A stretch of DNA of 64,000 nt from assembly GCF_900100085.1 (NCBI RefSeq), contig NZ_FNEJ01000004.1, positions 1 to 64,000 on the forward strand, given 5' to 3'. Below, piece after piece: positions 33,210-41,767 of the stretch. Below the pieces are notes generated by a model that ran no database searches, had not been told where the DNA came from, and saw nothing but the letters and a program-made list of their open reading frames with translations. How positions within the stretch are numbered: position 1 is the first letter of the stretch; each line of letters opens with the position of its first letter. The translations under genes and the position numbers were made by a program. Origin of the DNA: Salipiger marinus (lineage in GTDB: Bacteria > Pseudomonadota > Alphaproteobacteria > Rhodobacterales > Rhodobacteraceae).

Positions 33210-34130
33210 TCAGCGGCGGGCGGCCTCGGTATGGCGGACAAGCGCCAGCAGGGTGCGGCAGACCGGCACCTCGATCCCCAGCGCCTCGGCTTTCGCCACG
33301 ATGCCGCCGGTTATGGTGTCGATCTCGGTCGCGCGCCCCGCCTCGATGTCCTGCAGCATCGACGGTTTGTGCGCGACATGATGGGCCAGCGCGTAAGACA
33401 CGGTGTCGCGGATGCGGGCGGGATCCACGGCGATGCCTGCGGCATGGGCGGTGCGGCAGGCTTCCTCCACCATGGCGAAGGCCAGCGCGCGGGTGTCGGG
33501 CATCGCGCCGATCCGTCCGACCGGATCGCCGGTGACGGCGCAGAGCGCATTCAGCGCGGCGTTGAACGCGACCTTTTCCCAGATGGCGATGTCGATGCCC
33601 GGGTCGATGTCGAGCATCAGCCCCGCCGCGGCGAAGATCCGGTTCAGATCGCCGGTGTCGCAGGGCGCGCGGGGGGCAAGCCGGATGTGGCCCGCGCCCG
33701 CAGAGGAGACCTGCCCGGGCCCGTGCAGATCGGCGGGATAGGTGGTCACCCCGACAAACACCCGCTCGGGCGGGGCATGGGCCAGCAGTGCCGCATCGGT
33801 GCCAAGGCCGTTCTGCAGGCTGATGAGCCGGGTTGCGGGGCCGATGCAGGCGGCGATGCCGCGCAGGGCGGCAGCGCTGTGCATGGTCTTGGTGAAGACC
33901 AGCACGATGTCGAAGACCTGCCGCGCCTCCTGCGGCAGCACCGCCTTGGGCCACACGGTGCGGGTCTGTCCGTTGACGGTCAGCGACAGGCCCCGCGCCG
34001 CAACCGCCCCGACATGCGCGGCATCAAGGTCGATCAGCGTCACGTCCTGACCGGCCTCGGCCATGCTGCCGCCAAAGAACGACCCCATGGCCCCCGCGCC
34101 CAGAATGCCGATGGAAAGGGGCTGTGTCAT
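33210..34130 (-). CDS. 2-ketopantoate reductase-family dehydrogenase (ApbA/PanE fold), possible D-2-hydroxyacid dehydrogenase
   Basis: The start at ATG 34130 overlaps the FMN dehydrogenase stop (ATGA), giving 306 residues. The NADP motif is GILGAGAMGSFFGG at residues 8-21. Lys in IWEKVAFNAALNALCAVTG and Glu in ATEIDTITGGIV match the family catalytic residues. This family includes true ketopantoate reductase and also the D-mandelate dehydrogenase of Enterococcus. In an operon with an FMN 2-hydroxyacid dehydrogenase and a TPP decarboxylase, oxidation of a D-2-hydroxy acid is more likely than pantothenate synthesis; this is inference. Confidence 0.82.
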   Translation of the reverse strand: MTQPLSIGILGAGAMGSFFGGSMAEAGQDVTLIDLDAAHVGAVAARGLSLTVNGQTRTVWPKAVLPQEARQVFDIVLVFTKTMHSAAALRGIAACIGPATRLISLQNGLGTDAALLAHAPPERVFVGVTTYPADLHGPGQVSSAGAGHIRLAPRAPCDTGDLNRIFAAAGLMLDIDPGIDIAIWEKVAFNAALNALCAVTGDPVGRIGAMPDTRALAFAMVEEACRTAHAAGIAVDPARIRDTVSYALAHHVAHKPSMLQDIEAGRATEIDTITGGIVAKAEALGIEVPVCRTLLALVRHTEAARR

Positions 34131-35320
34131 GCGCGGATCCTCTGGGGCTGCGTCGAAAGTCCGTCCGGGCGGTCCGTGGCGGGGGGCGCTTCGGTCTGGA
34201 TATGCTCGGGGCCCAGATCGCGGGCCTTGGGGCAGCCCAGAAGGGCCAGCGTCGTGTCGATCTCGGCGGCGATCATCGCGATGACCTCGCGCACCCCGGC
34301 CTCGCCCCGGGCGCCCAGCCCGTAAAGCGCGGCGCGCCCCAGCAGGCACATGCGCGCCCCGGCGGCGAGCGCCTTCACCACATCCTCGCCGCTGCGTATC
34401 CCGCTGTCGAGCAGCAGCGGCAGCGCGGTGCGGCCCTGAACGCTGCGCAGCGTGTCGAAGGGGGCCGCCACATCCTCCAGCTGGCGCGCGCCATGGTTCG
34501 ACAGGATCACCGCGTCACAGCCCGCCGCTTCGGCGCGGGCCAGTTCGGGGGCAGAGGTGAGCCCCTTCAGCACCAGCCGGTGCGGCCAGAGCGCGCGCAG
34601 CTCCGCCAGCGCCGCCCAGTCAAAGCCCGCATCCATCTGCCGGTTCAGCAGCGCCGCCTGCGTCGAGGCATCCGCCGCCTCCGCCGAGGCGAAGCTGGCG
34701 AGCTGCGGCAGGCCGTGGCGCAGCTGCGCCATGGTCCATGCCGGATGCAGCGCGGCATCCAGCGCGATGCGCGGCGTCAGCCGGAACGGCACCTTGAAGC
34801 CGGAGCGCCGGTCGCGCAGGCGTCTGCCATTGACCGGCACGTCCACGGTCAGGATCAGCGTCGTGTAGCCCGCCGCCAGCGCGCGGCGCACAAAGAGCCG
34901 AGCCTGATCCCGGTGCAGCACGTAAAGCTGGAACCATTTTTCGCCATCCCCCGCCCGGGCCACCTCCTCGATGCTGGAGGTGGAGGCGGTGGAGAGGCAG
35001 AAGGGAATGCCCGCCTGTCCCGCCGCCCGCGCCAGCATCAGGTCGCCCTCCGGACGCAGCACCCCGGTCAGGCCCATGGGGGCAATCGCGAGGGGCAGGG
35101 GGTAGTCCCGCCCCCAGAGCGTGACGCCAGCCTCGCGGCGCGAGACGTCGGTCAGGCGGCGCGGCACGAAGAGCGTGCGGGCAAAGGCGGCGCGGTTGCG
35201 GTCCAGCCCGCGCTCCTCCCCCGCGGCGCCCTCCACATAATCCATGACCATGCGGGGCAGGTGGCGGGCGGCGCGGCGGCGATAGGCCGCCAGATCCGGG
35301 AGCGGGGTCAGGACAGCCAC
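34127..35320 (-). CDS. FMN-dependent alpha-hydroxy-acid dehydrogenase (LldD / S-mandelate dehydrogenase family)
   Basis: I place the start at GTG 35320, inside the end of the TRAP large permease gene (13-nt overlap), giving 397 residues; the frame further upstream is antisense or overlap noise. FMN-site blocks are LAIAPMGLTGVLRPEGDLMLARAA and FCLSTASTSSIEEVA. The catalytic His is in LSNHGARQLED, where family members normally have GGRQLD, so the residue after NHG and the Asp differ. The enzyme oxidises L-2-hydroxy acids to 2-oxo acids and feeds electrons to quinone or oxygen. Its TRAP partner and the adjacent TPP enzyme suggest an aryl hydroxy acid. Confidence 0.88.
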   Translation of the reverse strand: MAVLTPLPDLAAYRRRAARHLPRMVMDYVEGAAGEERGLDRNRAAFARTLFVPRRLTDVSRREAGVTLWGRDYPLPLAIAPMGLTGVLRPEGDLMLARAAGQAGIPFCLSTASTSSIEEVARAGDGEKWFQLYVLHRDQARLFVRRALAAGYTTLILTVDVPVNGRRLRDRRSGFKVPFRLTPRIALDAALHPAWTMAQLRHGLPQLASFASAEAADASTQAALLNRQMDAGFDWAALAELRALWPHRLVLKGLTSAPELARAEAAGCDAVILSNHGARQLEDVAAPFDTLRSVQGRTALPLLLDSGIRSGEDVVKALAAGARMCLLGRAALYGLGARGEAGVREVIAMIAAEIDTTLALLGCPKARDLGPEHIQTEAPPATDRPDGLSTQPQRIRA

Positions 35321-36663
35321 GCGGGCAGCCCCAGCGTCAGCACCGGGAACAGCAGCAGCAGCGCGACCCGCACCAGTTCCGCCCCGAAGAACGGCATCAC
35401 GCCCTTGAAGGTCTCGATCATCGGGGTGTCGCGGTCCAGCGACGAGATGACGAAGACGTTCATGCCCACAGGCGGGGTGATCAGACCCAGTTCCACCACA
35501 ATGAGCGCGAGAATGCCGAACCAGACCTTGAGATCCTCGGTGCTCATGCCGAAGCCCGCGCCCTCGGCGCCCTGATAGACGCCGCCATTGATCTCCTGCA
35601 GGACGGGCCAGAAGAAGGGGATCACCAGCAGGATCATCGACAGGCTGTCCATCAGGCAGCCCAGCAGGATCAGCGCGACCAGCAGGATCACCAGCACGGT
35701 CATCGGCGCCAGACCCGAGGTGGCGATCCAGGTCGCCGCTTCCTGCGGCAGGCCGGAGCGCGACATGAAGATCTTGAGCATCTCCGCCCCGAGCAGGATC
35801 AGATAGATCATGCCGCTGGTGGAGGCGGTTTCCAGCAGCGTCTCCCGCAGGTCGGAAAGCGAGATGCGGCGCTGCACAAGACCATAGGCCAGCACGAGGA
35901 AAACGCCGACCGCCGCCGCCGGGGTGGGGTTGAAAAGCCCCGCATAGATGCCGCCGATCACCAGCCCGAAGATCAGGAAGACGGGGATCACGCCGATGCT
36001 GGCCTCGACCAGTTCGCGGCGCTCGGGGGTCTTGCCGCGGGGGCCCGCCTCGGGGCGGATGGCGACATAGGCGGCGATGGTCAGCAGGAACATGATCACC
36101 GCCAGCAGGCCGGGGATCATCGCCGCCATGAACATCGTCACGATATTGGCCTCGACCGTGATCGCGTAGACGATCAGCACCACCGAGGGCGGAATGAGGA
36201 TGCCCAGCACCCCGCCTGCGGCCAGCGTGCCGGTGGCCAGCGCGCCGGAGAACTTGTAGCGGCGCAGCTCCGGCAGGGCGACCTTGCCCATGGTCGAGGC
36301 GGTGGCGAGCGACGATCCGCAGACCGCGCCGAACCCGGCGCAGCCCGCGATGGCGGCCATGGCGGTGCCGCCGGGCAGCCAGCCCATCCACGCATTCGCC
36401 GCGCGGAACAGCGCCTGCGACAGCCCGATGCGCGAGGCGATGGCGCCCATCAGCACGAACATCGGCACGACCGACAGGTCGTAGATCGAGAACTGCCCGT
36501 AGGCCAGCGTCTTGAGCTGGCTCAGCACCAGCCCCGGACCGTTGAGCAGCAGCGTGCCGATGCCGCCCACAAGGATCATCGCATAGGCGACGGGCATGCG
36601 GATCATGATGAGCCCGACAAGCGCCCCCAGCCCCGCCAGCCCGTAGATCAAAGCGTCAGACAT
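35308..36663 (-). CDS. dctM: TRAP transporter large permease (DctM)
   Basis: The start at ATG 36663 overlaps the DctQ gene by 8 bp, giving 451 residues; the frame to 36702 is not needed. It is a very hydrophobic protein with about 12 membrane segments. The DctM signatures GCAGFGAVCGSSLATASTMGKVALPEL and GGVLGILIPPSVVLIVYAI are present. DctM carries out sodium-driven import with DctQ and the periplasmic DctP. Confidence 0.93.
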   Translation of the reverse strand: MSDALIYGLAGLGALVGLIMIRMPVAYAMILVGGIGTLLLNGPGLVLSQLKTLAYGQFSIYDLSVVPMFVLMGAIASRIGLSQALFRAANAWMGWLPGGTAMAAIAGCAGFGAVCGSSLATASTMGKVALPELRRYKFSGALATGTLAAGGVLGILIPPSVVLIVYAITVEANIVTMFMAAMIPGLLAVIMFLLTIAAYVAIRPEAGPRGKTPERRELVEASIGVIPVFLIFGLVIGGIYAGLFNPTPAAAVGVFLVLAYGLVQRRISLSDLRETLLETASTSGMIYLILLGAEMLKIFMSRSGLPQEAATWIATSGLAPMTVLVILLVALILLGCLMDSLSMILLVIPFFWPVLQEINGGVYQGAEGAGFGMSTEDLKVWFGILALIVVELGLITPPVGMNVFVISSLDRDTPMIETFKGVMPFFGAELVRVALLLLFPVLTLGLPAWLS

Positions 36664-37180
36664 GGGCGCCGTCTCCCTGCGTCTTGCCGGAAAGGTTTTC
36701 AAGAACGGAGGCCAGCGCGGCCAGCGCCAGCAGCGCCAGCGAGATCAGCACCGGCACATAGGCATACCAGATCGGGATCTGCAGGATGGCCGTGGTGTAG
36801 TCGTAGGTCTTCTGGTCCAGCATGCCCAGATACATCCGCCAGATCAGCAGGCCCGCGAAGGCCAGCGCGACCAGACTGCCCAGCAGGGTCAGCAGGGCGA
36901 TCAGGCCGGGCCGCATCCCGGCGGTGAAGATGTCAGCGGTCACGTTGGCGCCCATGGACTGGCAGTAGGGCAGAAAGGCGAAGGCCGCCACGGCGACGCC
37001 CATCTCCGTCAGTTCGAAATCTCCGGGGAAGGGGTGGCCGAAGATGCCCCCGATCACCGAAAACATGTTGATCGACACCACCGCAAACAGCACCAGCCCG
37101 CCGAACATGGCCCAGAGCGTGGTGATGCGGCGGACGGCACCGGGAAACCCGGTGCCGAACATGACCGATGGGGCGGCCAT
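36656..37180 (-). CDS. dctQ: TRAP transporter small permease (DctQ)
   Basis: A 174-residue membrane protein with four hydrophobic segments. The MGVAVAAFAFLPYCQSMGANVTADIFTAGM region is the DctQ signature. Its ATG overlaps the DctP stop as TGATG and its end overlaps dctM by 8 bp, so the three are translated as one unit. Confidence 0.92.
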   Translation of the reverse strand: MAAPSVMFGTGFPGAVRRITTLWAMFGGLVLFAVVSINMFSVIGGIFGHPFPGDFELTEMGVAVAAFAFLPYCQSMGANVTADIFTAGMRPGLIALLTLLGSLVALAFAGLLIWRMYLGMLDQKTYDYTTAILQIPIWYAYVPVLISLALLALAALASVLENLSGKTQGDGAHV

Positions 37181-38220
37181 CAGCGCGTCGCGTGGTCTGC
37201 GATGCCCGCGCGGGCGGCCTCGACCAGTGCCTGACCGTCGATGCCCTTGCTGGAAACCTCCTCGATCCAGCGGTCGACGACCGGGGCCAGCACCTCGTCA
37301 AAGGCGGCGGTCTCTTCCTCGGTCAGCACGATATGCTCGTTGCCCGCCTCGACGGCGACCTTGATCCCGGCATCATCGACATCGCGCCAGATCTGGCCCA
37401 CCTCGGCCAGCCATTCGCGCCCGGAGGCATCGCGGAACGCCTGCTGGATGTCCTCGGGCAGGCTGTCCCAGCGAGCTTTATTCATGGAGACCTGAAAGAT
37501 GGTGCTGCCCCAGCGGGCCTCGTCATGGCCTTCGATCTGATACTGGGTCTGGTCCTGCACCTTCAGCGCCGGAATGATCTCCCACGGGATGAAAGCGCCG
37601 TCCACGACGCCCTTCTGCAGGGCGGGCGGCAGTTCGGGCGCGGGCATCGCGGCGGGGGAGGCGCCAAGCGCCTCGATCGTCCATGCGCCGGTGCGGGTGG
37701 GGATGCGGATTTTCTTGCCGGCCAGATCGGCGGGGCTGCGGACCAGCGTGTCGCGCATGTGGATGCCCTGTCCGGCATGGGCATGCAGGAACATCACTTC
37801 GACGCCCTGAAACTCCTCGGCGAGCATGTCGTCAAAGACATCGTCGATGGCAAGGTTGACCGCTGCGGGGTCATTCTTGAAGATCGTCGGCAGTTCGAAC
37901 ACCTCGGTCCGGGGGAACAGGCCCGGCGTGTAGCCATTGGTGGTCCAGACCAGATCAACCACCCCGTCGCGCACCTGCGAGATCAGTTCCGGCGGGCGGC
38001 CCCCCAGCGTCATCGACGGGAAGATCTCGATGTTCACGCGGCCATCGGTTGCGGCTTCGATCCGCTCGGCCCAAGGCTCCAGCATGGCGGTCTGCGCCGG
38101 GGCGGTGGCGCTCAGGAAATGATGCAGCTTGAAATCGAACTCGGCGGCGCTGACCGCAGCGGTGGAGCCCAGCAGTGCCGCAACCGCAGCCGCAACGGCG
38201 TGGGGTGTCTTGGTGGTCAT
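37180..38220 (-). CDS. dctP: TRAP transporter substrate-binding protein (DctP)
   Basis: A 346-residue periplasmic binding protein with a Sec signal (cleavage after about residue 25, VSAAEF). DctP features include LHHFLSATAPAQT, the carboxylate-binding Arg region GKKIRIPTRTGAWTIEALGASPAAMPAPEL, and WSTTNGYTPGLF-like segments. Family members bind organic acids through that Arg. Given the neighbours, an aryl 2-hydroxy or 2-oxo acid is the probable ligand. The gene lies 84 bp downstream of the TPP enzyme gene. Confidence 0.92.
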   Translation of the reverse strand: MTTKTPHAVAAAVAALLGSTAAVSAAEFDFKLHHFLSATAPAQTAMLEPWAERIEAATDGRVNIEIFPSMTLGGRPPELISQVRDGVVDLVWTTNGYTPGLFPRTEVFELPTIFKNDPAAVNLAIDDVFDDMLAEEFQGVEVMFLHAHAGQGIHMRDTLVRSPADLAGKKIRIPTRTGAWTIEALGASPAAMPAPELPPALQKGVVDGAFIPWEIIPALKVQDQTQYQIEGHDEARWGSTIFQVSMNKARWDSLPEDIQQAFRDASGREWLAEVGQIWRDVDDAGIKVAVEAGNEHIVLTEEETAAFDEVLAPVVDRWIEEVSSKGIDGQALVEAARAGIADHATR

Positions 38221-38304
38221 GATCGTTCCTCCCTGGAATGATGGGCCGGCATCTGCCGGTCCCGGCGTCCCGGCCCCGCCTCCTCTGGCAGGGCCCGAAA
38301 TCCT

Positions 38305-40044
38305 TCAGCGTTCTATCGCAATGTTCAGCAGCACCTGCCGCCGCTCTTCGGTGGCCACCCGGATCGCGCGGTCCAGCGCTGCGGGCAGGTCGGCGCCTTG
38401 GGTGACGCTTTCGGTATAGGCGCGGCTGGCCTCGGCGGTGCGGGTGAAATCGGGCGAGGGTTTGAGCGAGGTCAGCGGCACCTCGTTCGCCTTGGCGGCG
38501 AGCCCGTCGGCATAAAGCCCCGACACCGACTGGCGCACGGCGCCCCATTCCTCGTTGTTGAGCACCAGCACGATCACCGGCAGATCCAGCGCTTCGGCGA
38601 CCTGATGGCAGACGGTGGGATTGGCGAACATGTAGCTGCCATCGCCCATGGTGGCAAAGACCAGCCGTTCCGGTGCCGCCATCTGCGCGCCAAGCGCCGC
38701 AGGAAAGCCCCAGCCCAGCCCACCGGAATGCGGCTCCTGAAAATAGGACAGGTGATCTTCCAGCCCCAGCGGCAGCAGCGGGCAGCCGAGTTCATGATAC
38801 ACGGCCGACAGCTGGCCGGTCGCGGCTTTGCGGGCGCGGATCGCCTCGCCAAGGCAGAGGCTGACCCAGTCCTTGGTCATCGGGCCCCGGTTGCCCGCCT
38901 CCGCCCGGCTGCGGATCGCGGCGCGGCTGGCGGTGGTCAGGGCGGTGATCTTCTGGCGGCGCGCCGCGATCTCCTCCGCCTGCCTGTCTGGCCCGGCCAT
39001 CGCGCCGATCAGCGCCAGAATGGTCGGGCCGGTCTCGCCGGGCAGCACCAGATCTGCACGGAAATTGCGCACCGGCGTGCGCGAAAACAGCGGATCCGGC
39101 CCCAGCTGGATCACCTTGCAATCCGGGCGCAGCGACACGCGGTCGGGCCACCACGGCGCAAGGCTGTTGATCACCAGCACCACGTCTGCCTCTTCCAGCA
39201 GTGCGTCGTGATCCCAGCCGACCTGCATCGGGTGATCCAGCGGCAGGCTCAGCTGGTTGGCCCAGTATTGCGACACGGGCAGGGCCCAGTCGGTGACAAA
39301 GCCGGACAGCGCGTCAAAGGCCGCCTGCGTGCCGGTGCCGCGCTGGCTGATGATGAGCGGGGATTTTGCGCCCGCCAGAAGCTCTGCCGCCTGCGCCAGC
39401 ACCTCGGGCGGCGGGGCGGTGATCACCGGCGCCATGGAGGAGGGCGCATCGAGCCCTTCCGGCGGGGTGGGTTCGCACAGCACCTCGCGGGGCAGGCTCA
39501 GATAGACCGGGCCTTTCGGCGTGGAATTGGCGATGGCCCATGCCCTGTCAAAAAGGCCGGAGACCTGTTCGGGGAAGCGCAGTTCGTAATCCCATTTGCT
39601 GGCCTCGCGCACCAGCGCGGTCTGGTCGAACATCTCCTGCCCCCAGCCGATGGGCACGGTTCGGGCGCCAAAGCGGTCCTGTTCGGTGACCGGGGTTCGC
39701 CCCGACATCAGCAGCATCGGGATATGGTCGCAGGAGGCGTTGATCGCCCCGGTTGCGCCGTTGGACAGCCCGACATTGGTGTGCAGCATCACCGACTGCG
39801 GACGCCCGGACATCTGGTAATAGCCATGCGCCATGCTGACGGCGGCCATCTCGTGCGGAACGGTGACGGGGGTGGGCAGATCCACGGCCTGATGCCCGGC
39901 GGCAATCAGCCCTTCGATGATCGGCGGAAAATCGGTGCCGGAATTGACGAAGACATGGTCGATGCCAAGCGCCTTGAGCTTGCCGAACATCGCACCGCCC
40001 GCGCTCAGCGCCTGCGGCGGGTGGACAGGTGCATCCTTTGCCAT
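38305..40044 (-). CDS. Thiamine-pyrophosphate-requiring protein, possible benzoylformate-type decarboxylase
   Basis: The start at ATG 40044 follows GAAGGAG; the upstream 31 codons are promoter. The 579-residue TPP enzyme has the catalytic Glu in VPHEMAAVSMAHG (near residue 60) and the TPP/Mg motif GDGSYMFANP to NNEEWG (about 455-485). It is larger than, and clearly distinct from, the TPP enzyme at 24833. As first gene of the operon carrying a TRAP importer and two 2-hydroxyacid oxidising enzymes, decarboxylation of an aryl 2-oxo acid to an aldehyde is the best guess. Other TPP chemistry is not excluded. Confidence 0.8.
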   Translation of the reverse strand: MAKDAPVHPPQALSAGGAMFGKLKALGIDHVFVNSGTDFPPIIEGLIAAGHQAVDLPTPVTVPHEMAAVSMAHGYYQMSGRPQSVMLHTNVGLSNGATGAINASCDHIPMLLMSGRTPVTEQDRFGARTVPIGWGQEMFDQTALVREASKWDYELRFPEQVSGLFDRAWAIANSTPKGPVYLSLPREVLCEPTPPEGLDAPSSMAPVITAPPPEVLAQAAELLAGAKSPLIISQRGTGTQAAFDALSGFVTDWALPVSQYWANQLSLPLDHPMQVGWDHDALLEEADVVLVINSLAPWWPDRVSLRPDCKVIQLGPDPLFSRTPVRNFRADLVLPGETGPTILALIGAMAGPDRQAEEIAARRQKITALTTASRAAIRSRAEAGNRGPMTKDWVSLCLGEAIRARKAATGQLSAVYHELGCPLLPLGLEDHLSYFQEPHSGGLGWGFPAALGAQMAAPERLVFATMGDGSYMFANPTVCHQVAEALDLPVIVLVLNNEEWGAVRQSVSGLYADGLAAKANEVPLTSLKPSPDFTRTAEASRAYTESVTQGADLPAALDRAIRVATEERRQVLLNIAIER

Positions 40045-40109
40045 GTGCTGGCTCCTTCCCTCGACCGTCCGGAGGTCGTTTGCGCCATCTTCGCGCAGAT
40101 TCTTTACAA

Positions 40110-40126
40110 ATCTCAATATATGAGAT
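40110..40126. promoter_or_regulatory. Inverted repeat ATCTCA-N5-TGAGAT, probable IclR operator
   Basis: Six-bp arms at 40110-40115 and 40121-40126 around ATATA, within the AT-rich 178-bp region between the TPP/TRAP operon and the divergent IclR gene. A further TCTCAT half-site follows at about 40132. Position and symmetry fit an IclR dimer site. Confidence 0.5.
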
Positions 40127-40222
40127 AGTCTTCTCATTAAATGTAATTTACCGCCTTGGCTTGTGTCAAGCGGCAGCTATGCTGGGCGACCAAAAGGACT
40201 TGCCCGCAACGGAGGCCCCTGC

Positions 40223-40942
40223 GTGTCGACCCCCCTCAACGCTTCAGTGCTGAAAGCCTTTTCGATCCTGAGGCTGATCTCGCCGCAGCAGCCAGAGATC
40301 ACGACGGCCATTGTGGCGGAGGCGCTCGGCACCAACACGGCCACGGCGCACCGTTTCCTGATGACCCTCGTCGCGGCGGGGGCGCTGAGCAGCTACCGGC
40401 GGGGTTACTATTCGCTGGGTCCGCTGATCGACGATCTGGGCTTTGCCGCGCAGGCCTGCGCGCCTTCGGTCTCGCGCATCCGGCCGCTGATCCAGAGCCT
40501 TGCGCAGGAGGTGAACGAATCCGTCATGGTGTGCCGTCTGGGCATGTCCGGCCCGACCTGCATCGCCGTGGCGAAATCGAACCGCCCGATCTCGGTCGAC
40601 ATCACGGTGGGCACAGTGCTGGCCATCGACCGCACCGCCCATGGCAAGCTCTGGCTGTCGACCATGACCGAGGCGATGCGCAACGACCGCTGCGGCGGCG
40701 ACTGCGATGTCAGTGCGACGCTGCTTGACCAGATCCGGGGGCAGGGGTTTTCCACCAACAATGGCGAGGCGAATGACGGCATCGGCGCCATCGCCGTGCC
40801 GGTGCGCGACGCCGAGGGCGCCATGCCCCTGACCCTGAGCATTTTCGGCATGGAACACCGCTTTGACGAGGCAATGCTGGCCCATGCCCTGCCCATGCTG
40901 CTGGACACGGCGGAGCGGATTTCACAGACGCTGGCGCAGTGA
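40223..40942 (+). CDS. IclR-family transcriptional regulator (TRAP/TPP operon)
   Basis: The start is GTG 40223, seven bases after GGAGG; an ATG-less extension to 40163 is open but unsupported. The 239-residue protein has the N-terminal winged helix (VLKAFSILRLI, then IVAEALGTNTATAHRFLMTLVAAGAL) and the C-terminal effector domain with the usual Gly/Cys/His-containing blocks (VCRLGMSGPTCIAV, FSTNNGEANDGIGAIAVPV). It is divergent from the TPP-TRAP-dehydrogenase operon and probably controls it in response to an aromatic acid. Confidence 0.9.
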   Translation: MSTPLNASVLKAFSILRLISPQQPEITTAIVAEALGTNTATAHRFLMTLVAAGALSSYRRGYYSLGPLIDDLGFAAQACAPSVSRIRPLIQSLAQEVNESVMVCRLGMSGPTCIAVAKSNRPISVDITVGTVLAIDRTAHGKLWLSTMTEAMRNDRCGGDCDVSATLLDQIRGQGFSTNNGEANDGIGAIAVPVRDAEGAMPLTLSIFGMEHRFDEAMLAHALPMLLDTAERISQTLAQ

Positions 40943-40981
40943 CGTGCCGGGCGGTTGCACCCCTGTCGCGGTAAGTGCGGC

Positions 40982-41767
40982 TCAGCAGGTGGTTTCGACC
41001 AAGGCCAGCAGGCGCGGGCCAGAGGTGATCTGCAGGCCGGTCGCGCCGGCCCTGACCGTCACATGCTCGCCTTGGTCAAGATTGCCCAGATAGACCACCT
41101 CGCGGCGCGTGAGCGGCGCAGGGCAGGGCCGGGCCGCTTCGGCGAGCCTTGAGAAGGTCGGGAAATACAGCAGCCCCACCGCGTTGAAATCCAGCGCCGG
41201 AACCGGCGTCTGCACCAGCAGGTCGGGCCCGGTGGCGGGCGTGTCGCGGCTCTGGCGGGCCAGCGTGCGGGCGCGGGCGTGCTGCCGGTCCAGCCCGGGG
41301 GTGGCGGCGGCCAGATCGTCAAGCCCGGGCAGGCTGCTGCGCAGCAGCCTGCGGTTCGATCCGCTGCCGTCATGGCGCAGAAAGCAGCTGATCATCCGCA
41401 GCGTTCCCAGCCAGCCCTCCGCACCGTAAAAATGATGCTCCGATCCAATGCGGTTCGCCGCCACCGCATGCAGGGTCGAGGTGATCTCGATCCCTGTGCC
41501 AAGCAGCGGGCGTGAGGGGCGGGCCAGCGTCAGCTCGGTGGCGCAGAAGGCGGCATAGACCGGATGCCCCTCCGCGTCGCGAAAGGCGATCCCGGACTGG
41601 CCAAGCGCGTCCGCGATCAGCGTCCAGTGCCGGTCGCCCGCGTCGCGCAGCAGCCACTGTTCCGACAGCCCGAAAGGCGACAGCATCGCCATGCCCAGCG
41701 ACAGGCTCTCGCGCCGTTCGACCCGGCGCGGGCCGCCGACGCTGCGCAGCGCGGTGCGGGCCCTCAT
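40982..41767 (-). CDS. Pnap_2097-family protein (Nit1C cluster accessory)
   Basis: The start at ATG 41767 overlaps the flavoprotein stop (ATGA), giving 261 residues. The sequence (LSLGMAMLSPFGLSEQWLLRDAGDRHWTLIADALGQ, then HFYGAEGWLGTLRMISCFLRHDGSGSNRRLLRSS) matches what I recall as the Pnap_2097 family, an uncharacterised biosynthetic-type protein possibly related to acyl-carrier or hot-dog folds. It is the last gene of the Nit1C series here; not every Nit1C cluster has it. Function unknown. Confidence 0.7.
   Translation of the reverse strand: MRARTALRSVGGPRRVERRESLSLGMAMLSPFGLSEQWLLRDAGDRHWTLIADALGQSGIAFRDAEGHPVYAAFCATELTLARPSRPLLGTGIEITSTLHAVAANRIGSEHHFYGAEGWLGTLRMISCFLRHDGSGSNRRLLRSSLPGLDDLAAATPGLDRQHARARTLARQSRDTPATGPDLLVQTPVPALDFNAVGLLYFPTFSRLAEAARPCPAPLTRREVVYLGNLDQGEHVTVRAGATGLQITSGPRLLALVETTC

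Noticed and set aside
33210-34130. Housekeeping ketopantoate reductase (panE)
   Set aside because: Overlaps a hydroxyacid dehydrogenase gene in a catabolic TRAP operon and is not near other pantothenate genes, so panE was not used as the gene name.
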